Shown: piece by piece, positions 1-5,131 of the stretch
Layout: each line of letters starts with the position of its first letter
Position numbering within the stretch: the first letter of the stretch is position 1
From: Bacteroidota bacterium
Lineage (GTDB): Bacteria; Bacteroidota; Rhodothermia; Balneolales; HLUCCA01
Assembly: GCA_003448835.1 (NCBI GenBank)
Contig: DLXM01000325.1
Coordinates: forward strand, 1-5,736
DNA length: 5,736 nucleotides
Direction of reading: 5' to 3'
Notes under the pieces: model-generated
Seen by the model: the letters and a program-made list of their open reading frames with translations, nothing else
What the model was told of the DNA's origin: nothing
Database searches by the model: none
Made by a program: the position numbers and the translations under genes

Positions 1-375
1 GTCCACTTTTTTGTTGCAATTCCAGAGCTTCAAACAACAGATGGAATGACATATACAGCTATTCATCGTCCAGATGGAACATGGAGAGTAGTTGGACGTC
101 CGAATTCCATGTTTATCGATCCGAAGGGGATATCTACCAGCGAAAGTGTAGAAAAATTCTGGGCTCCTGTCGTCATGATTCGTGGACCATTAGCCATGGT
201 TTGGAATCCATTTGAATTCTGGTTAGATGGAAAAACCAGTCATTGTGGAGTTAATTTAATGCAGTTAGTTAAAACCGATGGTGAATGGAAACTGGCAAAT
301 ACGATGTGGACCCATGAGCCGGATGCTTGCGAAGCACTTCGACCTACTGATCTTTCTACTATGAGACCGAATTAA
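1..375 (+). CDS. NTF2/SnoaL-like family protein, 3' part (5' end outside the window)
   Basis: The reading frame is open from base 1 to the TAA at 373-375, giving about 124 residues. The ATG at 46 is in frame, but conserved-looking sequence (VHFFVAIPELQ) precedes it, so the true start is probably left of the window. The segment MVWNPFEFWLDGKTSHCGVN, then LMQLVKTDGEWKLANTMWT, resembles the C-terminal beta strands of small NTF2-like proteins (SnoaL/DUF4440 type), where W-x-P-[FY]-x-F-x-x-DGK-x-SHCG and a strand ending in DG-W-K are familiar. Such proteins are single cone-shaped domains of about 130-160 residues, and many have no known substrate. No signal peptide can be judged because the N terminus is missing. 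The gene is convergent with the transporter, with 36 bases between the stops. Family placement is from motif recognition only; no enzymatic role is claimed. Confidence 0.72.
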   Translation, partial: VHFFVAIPELQTTDGMTYTAIHRPDGTWRVVGRPNSMFIDPKGISTSESVEKFWAPVVMIRGPLAMVWNPFEFWLDGKTSHCGVNLMQLVKTDGEWKLANTMWTHEPDACEALRPTDLSTMRPN

Positions 376-411
376 AAGTTCTTAACGGCAGTTATTTGTC
401 AATTTTATCGA

Positions 412-1932
412 TTAATGACCACTATTTAATACGGGGTTCGTTGTATCATGATCAACTGGTTCTTTTACTAATGCCCAGGCTGCTGCCGAAATCCCAACCG
501 TTACAGCACACACTAAAAAAGTGATACCTTTATCAGTGGATTGATTTATAAACTCACCAACACCGAGACTTGCTACAAGCTGAGGTAATACAACTGATAA
601 GTTAAATAACCCCATATACAATCCCATCTTTGATTTTGGAATCTTCTGAGACATAATGGCAAATGGCAACGATATAGTAGCTGCCCAACCTATTCCAACC
701 ACACACATGAGACCGTATAGTATAAAAGAAGAAGTGCCAAAATATAACATGCCAACATATCCCAAAGCCATTAAAACAAGGCTTATCATGTGTGTTTTTA
801 CTCTTCCGAATTTTGATGCCATAGGTTCAAGTAATGTGGCAGGAAGAATTGCTGCAACCAAATTTAGTGAGAAAAAACTCCATGAAATTATTTGACCAAG
901 TTCTGCTGATTCCATGTTTGGCATGCGTTCATTAACGGCAGCAAATAAATAAATAAACATCGTTTGAACGCCTATCCACGTAAAAGAATGAGCGGCTAAA
1001 ACTTTTTGAAATCCAATAAGTCCGGCTACATCCCTTGATTTGCCCGATTCTTTATTTAACAAAGCTTTGAGGATGAGGACAACAGTTAATACAGCGCACG
1101 AGTATTCCATTATATTATTCGGAATATGAACTAAATCGAACCTTTCCATAAATGCGTATATAGAATAGATCAGGAATCCCCACAATGGATAAATAGTTTT
1201 TAAAATCTCAAATACACCAATATGCTGTTGATGTGTGCGAATTTCAGCTGCCTCCTGTGCTGATCCTCCTGCTGCTGAAGCAACCAGATCAGCGTTATCA
1301 ACATCATCATCATCTTTTAAATATCGTGGCTCTTTGATAAAAAATGGAGGGATTAATGAAAAAGCTAAAACGAGTCCAACACCTACATATATTAAAGTCA
1401 TATTACCAAATAAAGCCCCTATGAGATATGCAAGTACACCAAAAGTACCTGATATAGTTTGCATCCAGGTATAACCTCTGGTTCGTGGACGGCCTTCAGG
1501 TGTGACATCCGCAATAATTGAGCGTGTTGGATTAAAACTTACATTTATTGCCAAATCCAGCGTTAATGTGACAGTTACAGCGACACCCAGAATGGCCTCG
1601 ATTCCCAAGGCTCCAGAAATTACTCCAATATTTGGTAGGGCCAGAAGCATCAATGCTGAAAGTACACCTCCAATCAGAATAAATGGTCTGCGACGACCAT
1701 CCCAAAACCATACTTTATCTGAAACGATCCCGATAATAACTTGTCCAATAATTCCGGCAAGAGGTCCGGCTGCCCAAACCAGGCCAATATCCTTGATATC
1801 CAAACCGTATTGCGTGCTTAAGATCCAACTTAAAGCAGAAATCTGTACTGAAAGTGCAAATCCCATTGCTGTAGCTGGGAGTGCCAACATGGCATAAAAG
1901 CTATTACTTAGTTTTTTTTGAATATCAAGCAT
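412..1932 (-). CDS. MFS sugar transporter, SLC45/sucrose-symporter (GPH-like) group
   Basis: A 506-residue inner-membrane carrier with about 12 hydrophobic segments, the usual size for this group. It probably imports a disaccharide or related sugar with protons. Visible hallmarks are DGRRRPF at residues 78-84 between TM2 and TM3 (the GRRRPF motif of plant sucrose and SLC45 carriers); LDLAINVSFNPTRSIIAD at 125-142 in TM4, matching the LDLANN...GPARALLAD region of sucrose transporters with Asp126 at the position of the proton-coupling aspartate; and WAATISLPFAIMS at 416-428, like the VPFAL segment of TM10. An acidic, polar cytoplasmic loop (about 206-237, with DDDDVD) joins the two six-helix halves. 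The ATG at 1932 is the first in frame and has AAAGG nine bases upstream. The gene is transcribed away from the lipoprotein gene, and a LacI-type operator lies upstream. The family is well supported. The exact sugar (maltose, sucrose or other) cannot be read from sequence, and no sugar hydrolase lies next to it here. Confidence 0.88.
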   Translation of the reverse strand: MLDIQKKLSNSFYAMLALPATAMGFALSVQISALSWILSTQYGLDIKDIGLVWAAGPLAGIIGQVIIGIVSDKVWFWDGRRRPFILIGGVLSALMLLALPNIGVISGALGIEAILGVAVTVTLTLDLAINVSFNPTRSIIADVTPEGRPRTRGYTWMQTISGTFGVLAYLIGALFGNMTLIYVGVGLVLAFSLIPPFFIKEPRYLKDDDDVDNADLVASAAGGSAQEAAEIRTHQQHIGVFEILKTIYPLWGFLIYSIYAFMERFDLVHIPNNIMEYSCAVLTVVLILKALLNKESGKSRDVAGLIGFQKVLAAHSFTWIGVQTMFIYLFAAVNERMPNMESAELGQIISWSFFSLNLVAAILPATLLEPMASKFGRVKTHMISLVLMALGYVGMLYFGTSSFILYGLMCVVGIGWAATISLPFAIMSQKIPKSKMGLYMGLFNLSVVLPQLVASLGVGEFINQSTDKGITFLVCAVTVGISAAAWALVKEPVDHDTTNPVLNSGH

Positions 1933-1941
1933 TTAAATTGA

Positions 1942-1946
1942 CCTTT
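1942..1946 (-). promoter_or_regulatory. Shine-Dalgarno-like AAAGG before the transporter
   Basis: Read on the minus strand, AAAGG lies nine bases before the ATG at 1932. It is the only clear Shine-Dalgarno-like sequence among the gene starts in this window and supports that start codon. The other starts have only A/T-rich leaders, as is common in Bacteroidota. Confidence 0.5.
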
Positions 1947-2026
1947 AAAAGATTGTGAAGTGGATTTCTAATCTATTATTTTCTTTGAAGACGATTATAT
2001 TGCGATTGTTGAATCAGTTTTTGTAT

Positions 2027-2060
2027 CAAAAGTATAATGATAGCGCTTACATTTTTGAAA
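2027..2060 (-). promoter_or_regulatory. Candidate promoter of the transporter gene
   Basis: On the minus strand TACTTTTG (2034 down to 2027) fits the Bacteroidota -7 consensus TAnnTTTG at every fixed position. A TTTC (2060-2057), one mismatch from the -33 TTTG element, lies 22 bases upstream, slightly beyond the usual 19-21. Transcription would start near 2020, leaving a leader of roughly 88 bases before the ATG at 1932. The LacI-type operator sits inside the spacer of this promoter, a placement typical of repression. The motif is short and AT-rich, so chance occurrence is possible. Confidence 0.45.
2038..2051. promoter_or_regulatory. LacI-family-type operator palindrome
   Basis: TGATAGCGCTTACA is a near-palindrome with the central CG step typical of LacI/GalR-family operators. 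Its halves TGATAGC and TGTAAGC (the latter read from the other strand) differ at two of seven positions. Compared with the general cre/LacI form TGWAARCGYTWNCA it has one mismatch. It is also a GC-rich island in very AT-rich DNA. It overlaps the spacer of the candidate transporter promoter and lies about 105 bases from the transporter ATG, so a sugar-responsive repressor of the transporter is the natural reading. No LacI-family gene is in the window; the regulator would be encoded elsewhere. Confidence 0.55.
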
Positions 2061-2099
2061 CTAAATCAATTTCATAGTTTTATCGGAAGTTTCAAAAAT
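2051..2099. repeat. Perfect 12-bp inverted repeat with 25-base spacer
   Basis: ATTTTTGAAACT (2051-2062) is exactly complementary in reverse to AGTTTCAAAAAT (2088-2099). The arms cannot be extended in either direction. It lies in the divergent gap and abuts the operator palindrome, with base 2051 shared. No U-tract or coding sequence explains it. It could be a paired binding site for a dimeric or looping regulator, or a hairpin in a transcript of the lipoprotein's leader. Arms are AT-rich (3 G/C of 12). Confidence 0.6.
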
Positions 2100-2126
2100 A
2101 AAAATGAGTAATAACCAATATTTGGA

Positions 2127-2155
2127 TTGATAACTTTTTTACTATATCGTATGTT
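2127..2155 (+). promoter_or_regulatory. Weak candidate promoter for the lipoprotein gene
   Basis: TTGATA (2127-2132, five of six to TTGACA) and TATGTT (2150-2155, four of six to TATAAT) are spaced by 17 bases, about 36 bases before the ATG at 2192. An overlapping TAACTTTT (2131-2138) is one base from the Bacteroidota TAnnTTTG element. Both patterns are easy to find in DNA this AT-rich, so this is only a suggestion of where the lipoprotein promoter may lie. Confidence 0.25.
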
Positions 2156-2191
2156 CAAATATTAAATAATTTTAATCTCTTCCTGATTTGA

Positions 2192-3625
2192 ATGCTCATG
2201 AAACTAATTTTAAGAAATCTTAGTGTCGCCGTTCTTGCACTTCTTGTAGTTGTTGCATGCGAAACTGTGAACTCAGTTGATGCAGAACCATCAATACTAA
2301 ATGGGGAAGTTGTAGATAGTAAAACCGGGAATCCTATACAGGGTGCTTACGTACGTGTAATTCAGCCACAACCTGCTCAGGAAGTACTTACCGATGCACA
2401 AGGTAAATTTAGTTTGACCGTTGAGGCTGATAGTTTGATTGATGTGAAATTACAAATTGGTAAAGAAGATTATATACTTCAAAACTATGATATGTTTGCC
2501 GCTCCGGGTCGAGTGATACAGGTCCCCCAGTTTAAATTGGTATCAATAAATTCAGGGGATGATGACGACGATGAAGAAAATCCGGAAGAATCCGGTTCAG
2601 GTCGCCCATTCTCAATTACATTAGCTGGTATTTCAAATCCTGAAATTTCAGTTTATGGCGTGGGTGGAACCCAACAATCGATGATATCATTTGTTGTTTC
2701 TGATTCTGCAGGAGTACCTGTGTCTATTAATCGTTCAACGAATGTAACATTTTCATTCGGTGCCCGGCCAGATGGCGGTGAAACATTAGGTTCAACAACT
2801 GTTTCGACGAATGAAGACGGAATTGCTTCAACAGTACTTGAAAGTGGAACAGTTTCAGGTGTTGTTCAAATTCTGGCAGAATTCAACAGAGCTGATGGTG
2901 TTTTAGTAAAATCTGCTCCTGTTAATGTAGTTGTTCGAAGTGGATTACCGAATGCAAATCATTATAGTCTTGCAGCAACACGATTCAATCTACCATATCA
3001 GATTTTTGGTCAATCCAGTGCAATCACCGCATTTATAGGTGATAAATATGGGAATCCAGTCGAACCAGGACATGCTGTATATTTCACAACAAATGGTGGC
3101 CTCATTCAAGGTGCAGCATTTACAACTTTGGGGGGACAAGCTACTGCACCATTAACTGTAGCAGCACCATTTCCAACTCATTCAGTACTGGGGCCGGGTT
3201 TTGGTACCGTTAAAGCACGAACGATTGATGAAAATAACAGTACCATTGAAGAAGAATTAATATTCCTTTTTTCAGGATATCCTGTTATTCAAACAGAAAC
3301 TACATCAATTAACATACCTCACCAGGGAACACAAACAATTTATTTCACAGTAACTGATCAATTTGGCAATCCACTTACACAAGGAACCTCAATAACGGTT
3401 ACTCTGGAAGGTGATAATACCAAAATAATTGGGGATACCAGTATTACACTTGATGACGTATTGGGCGGTGGTCCGGGTATTACTGAATTTAGTGTTACAA
3501 TAAGTGACGATGACACAGAAGAAGAATCCAGAGAGGAATCTCGAGTGAAAATAGAAGTATCCGGCGAAAATGGTAAAACAACCCGCACCATAACCGGACA
3601 AGCTTTTAAAACAAATTCGAACTGA
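2192..3625 (+). CDS. Lipoprotein with carboxypeptidase-regulatory-like and Ig-like (Big_1) domains
   Basis: 477 residues from the ATG at 2192; an in-frame ATG at 2198 (MKLILRNL...) would give an equally good signal peptide. A type II signal peptide ends in VVVAC with Cys23 as the predicted lipidated residue and Glu at +2, so the protein should be anchored in the cell envelope, probably the outer membrane. Residues 35-118 look like a carboxypeptidase-regulatory-like beta sandwich (NGEVVDSKTGNPIQGAYVRV, then TDAQGKFSL). An acidic linker with DDDDDEE follows at 121-138. Then come about three Ig-like units, roughly 139-249, 253-365 and 366-470, with Big_1/invasin-type signatures DKYGNPVEPG (284-293) and TDQFGNPLTQG (388-398) and a degenerate first copy (SDSAGVPV). 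There is no catalytic motif. The likely role is structural or adhesive at the cell surface; the partner is unknown. The gene stands alone, with a terminator directly after it. Confidence 0.85.
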   Translation: MLMKLILRNLSVAVLALLVVVACETVNSVDAEPSILNGEVVDSKTGNPIQGAYVRVIQPQPAQEVLTDAQGKFSLTVEADSLIDVKLQIGKEDYILQNYDMFAAPGRVIQVPQFKLVSINSGDDDDDEENPEESGSGRPFSITLAGISNPEISVYGVGGTQQSMISFVVSDSAGVPVSINRSTNVTFSFGARPDGGETLGSTTVSTNEDGIASTVLESGTVSGVVQILAEFNRADGVLVKSAPVNVVVRSGLPNANHYSLAATRFNLPYQIFGQSSAITAFIGDKYGNPVEPGHAVYFTTNGGLIQGAAFTTLGGQATAPLTVAAPFPTHSVLGPGFGTVKARTIDENNSTIEEELIFLFSGYPVIQTETTSINIPHQGTQTIYFTVTDQFGNPLTQGTSITVTLEGDNTKIIGDTSITLDDVLGGGPGITEFSVTISDDDTEEESREESRVKIEVSGENGKTTRTITGQAFKTNSN

Positions 3626-3646
3626 CTTTATAGAAACGACACATTC

Positions 3647-3686
3647 AAGCCGCTAAATCATTTCTTTTTAGCGGCTTTTCTTTTTT
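3647..3686 (+). terminator. Intrinsic terminator of the lipoprotein gene
   Basis: AAGCCGCTAAA (3647-3657) pairs perfectly with TTTAGCGGCTT (3667-3677), giving an 11-bp stem with a 9-base loop, followed by TTTTCTTTTTT (3676-3686). It starts 21 bases after the lipoprotein stop. The U-rich tail exists only in the plus direction; in the minus direction the stem is followed by GAATGTG, so it should act poorly for the glycosylase. The loop contains the TGA stop of the convergent glycosylase gene, and the right arm encodes part of its lysine/alanine-rich tail. Confidence 0.88.
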
Positions 3687-4611
3687 CACTAAGCACCCAG
3701 TTCGCGAACAAATACTCTAATGCTACGGCTTCATTACCTTTCCAGTTAGAGATCATCTTCTGAAATTGTTTATCATTGGTTTTAGCCGGATCTCCACCGT
3801 AGCTGTAAATTATCCAAAAACGAAGCCCTGTTTCGTTACCATCTTTATCTAATTTCTGAGGGAAAAAACCATCTGTTCGATTTCGTTGAAGTAACAAATC
3901 CTGAGATGTTGTTGGACCAAATCCACGAATTTTAACTACACGATCATAAAATTCTTCCGGAGAAATTCGATCCATTTCTTCAACATCCAGATTACCGGAT
4001 ACAATTTCGTGAGCTAATCCAACTACATATTCACCCTTGCGCAGTGATAATCCATATTTTTTCATCGATTCGGGATCGGCACCCACAAGTTGATGTGGAC
4101 GTGGCCATGATGAGATTGGACCATTAACACCATCTAATCTGGCCCCGTATCCCTCACGTACACCATAAACCATTTTTCTTGCAGTTGGTTTATGAGAAAT
4201 TTGTGTTTGTATGACGCGATTTACAGCATCTTCAAAAAAATTTGCGCGTGCTACTCGTTTAAAACCATAAAACTCCTGAATCAACGGTGCTAAAACTTTA
4301 TCATTTTCAGCTGCTTTATATAAAGGCTTAAGGTCTATATCACAGCCTAGTATTCTTCGAATTGATAGTGTAGCTAACTCGATTTCTGATTGCGAAATAT
4401 TCTCAGCACACGAAACAGTAAATTCAGGATTTTCTACATCGCCGTTAAAGTGAATTGTCATTAAATAATCTCGTTCACCAGCCGGGATCGGTCTGGTAAA
4501 ACCCTGCTCGAAAATTAAAAACGGGTCATGCTCATGATCAAAATATTGATCGATATCCAGACACAAGAAAAAATCATGTGGAGCTATCGATTTTATCGTC
4601 CAGGTTTTCAT
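3658..4611 (-). CDS. HhH-GPD base-excision DNA glycosylase, AlkA-like
   Basis: 317 residues, close to the 280-320 of AlkA-type enzymes, which cut alkylated bases such as 3-methyladenine from DNA in the cytoplasm. The N-terminal 110 residues fit an AlkA/OGG-type N domain. The HhH-GPD fold follows: AVNRVIQTQISHKPTARKM (129-147) corresponds to the 'GQQ(L/V)S.KAA' helix, LSLRKGEYVVGLAHEIVSG (188-206) to the 'G.s.rKaeyl..lA..i..G' helix, and KIRGFGPTTSQDLLLQR (227-243) is the helix-hairpin-helix, with Thr where the usual GIGxWTA motif has Trp. The segment after it (DGFFPQKLDKDGNETGLRFW, 247-266) does not show the normal PADDLG-like catalytic motif; Asp255, Asp257 or Glu260 could serve. There is no iron-sulfur cysteine cluster. 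The C terminus is Lys/Ala-rich. No clear ribosome site precedes the ATG at 4611. The membrane-protein gene upstream ends 45 bases away on the same strand, suggesting cotranscription. The fold is well supported; the substrate is inferred. Confidence 0.82.
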   Translation of the reverse strand: MKTWTIKSIAPHDFFLCLDIDQYFDHEHDPFLIFEQGFTRPIPAGERDYLMTIHFNGDVENPEFTVSCAENISQSEIELATLSIRRILGCDIDLKPLYKAAENDKVLAPLIQEFYGFKRVARANFFEDAVNRVIQTQISHKPTARKMVYGVREGYGARLDGVNGPISSWPRPHQLVGADPESMKKYGLSLRKGEYVVGLAHEIVSGNLDVEEMDRISPEEFYDRVVKIRGFGPTTSQDLLLQRNRTDGFFPQKLDKDGNETGLRFWIIYSYGGDPAKTNDKQFQKMISNWKGNEAVALEYLFANWVLSEKRKAAKKK

Positions 4612-4656
4612 TGTTCTGTTAATATTTCAAGGTTAGATTTCAAAATCCTTAATTCA

Positions 4657-5022
4657 TCAATAGACGCGAAGCAACTTCAAAATTAGAAAAAAATAAACCG
4701 ATACATTTATAGCAAGCCAAGGACTAGGTTTAATATTTATGTGTTTATATCGAACTAATATTGGAAGCACTACAAATAACAAAAACATCATGGTCATCAA
4801 AATCCAAATTCCGATGCCCCGAATCAGATAAATTCTGAACCAAGCCCAAATCGTTCCAAAAACATGTTTAATTGAGCTGAAATCATCAAAAATTCGCCCA
4901 ACTTTCATCAAAAAATCAGTATCCCATAACAATAGGTGTAGAAATAATCCGGTACTTAAAATTACCGCATACAATATATTCTGTCTTTTTTTTAGCATTT
5001 GATATCGTTCGAGGGTTGACAT
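4657..5022 (-). CDS. Small integral membrane protein of unknown function
   Basis: 121 residues from the ATG at 5022 (MSTLERYQMLKKRQ...). The frame runs further up to a TTG near 5073, but that would add a hydrophilic stretch reaching toward the amidohydrolase promoter, so the ATG is preferred. After a basic N-terminal segment there are three clear hydrophobic stretches: about 16-33 (LYAVILSTGLFLHLLL), about 65-90 (IYLIRGIGIWILMTMMFLLF onward) and about 102-118 (WLAINVSVYFFLILKLL), with an amphipathic, aromatic-rich region (FDDFSSIKHVFGTIWAW) between the first two. I do not recognise the family and see no catalytic or metal-binding motif. The gene is divergent from the amidohydrolase and lies 45 bases upstream of the glycosylase on the same strand, so the two probably share a transcript. 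Confidence 0.65.
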   Translation of the reverse strand: MSTLERYQMLKKRQNILYAVILSTGLFLHLLLWDTDFLMKVGRIFDDFSSIKHVFGTIWAWFRIYLIRGIGIWILMTMMFLLFVVLPILVRYKHINIKPSPWLAINVSVYFFLILKLLRVY

Positions 5023-5028
5023 AATGCA

Positions 5029-5036
5029 CAAAGATA
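5029..5036 (-). promoter_or_regulatory. Possible -7 element for the membrane protein/glycosylase unit
   Basis: TATCTTTG on the minus strand fits TAnnTTTG, but it ends only six bases before the preferred ATG at 5022, so transcription would begin at or next to the start codon (a leaderless message). The nearest upstream TTTG is 25 bases away, further than the usual 19-21. If real, it also argues against the longer TTG-started form of the protein. Confidence 0.3.
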
Positions 5037-5084
5037 CTAATTTCCGCTTCTGTAAATCAGTCAAACATTTCAAACTGATTTTGT

Positions 5085-5092
5085 TATATTTG
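5085..5092 (+). promoter_or_regulatory. Candidate -7 promoter element for the amidohydrolase
   Basis: TATATTTG matches the Bacteroidota -7 consensus TAnnTTTG. It lies 39 bases before the ATG at 5132, which would leave a leader of roughly 30-35 bases. No matching TTTG -33 element is found at the expected distance, so the support is the -7 motif and its position in the 109-base divergent gap. Confidence 0.42.
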
Positions 5093-5131
5093 TGCCTACC
5101 TATTCCTAATATTTCAACAAATTCTATTACA

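Noticed and set aside
385..396. TAAC-GGCA-GTTA hairpin between the convergent genes near 376-411
   Set aside because: A 4-bp stem without a U-tract is too weak to call a terminator for either gene.
1302..1314. Run of CAT triplets as a possible variable repeat
   Set aside because: Only four units; it encodes the Asp run of the transporter's central loop and stays in frame, so it is ordinary coding sequence.
656..1897. Three plus-strand open frames (656-895, 1235-1474, 1502-1897) opposite the transporter
   Set aside because: They lie wholly inside the strongly supported transporter gene on the other strand, and their translations show no domain, signal or family resemblance.
2009..2038. Plus-strand sigma70-like pair TTGAAT-18-TATAAT
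   Set aside because: The -10 is perfect, but the -35 is weak, the group inferred uses TAnnTTTG, and the same bases are better explained by the minus-strand promoter and operator; the leader to the lipoprotein would be over 140 bases.
2161..2176. 6-bp inverted repeat ATTAAA/TTTAAT
   Set aside because: Made only of A and T in an AT-rich gap; expected by chance and too weak to form a stable hairpin.
3358..3601. Two minus-strand open frames opposite the lipoprotein's 3' end
   Set aside because: They are antisense to a conserved Ig-like domain, low in complexity (Ser/Val-rich), and overlap each other; they are coding shadows.
5023..5073. Longer form of the membrane protein from a TTG start
   Set aside because: It would need a rare start, adds a hydrophilic stretch before the first helix, and overlaps the promoter-like motif at 5029-5036; the ATG at 5022 is simpler.
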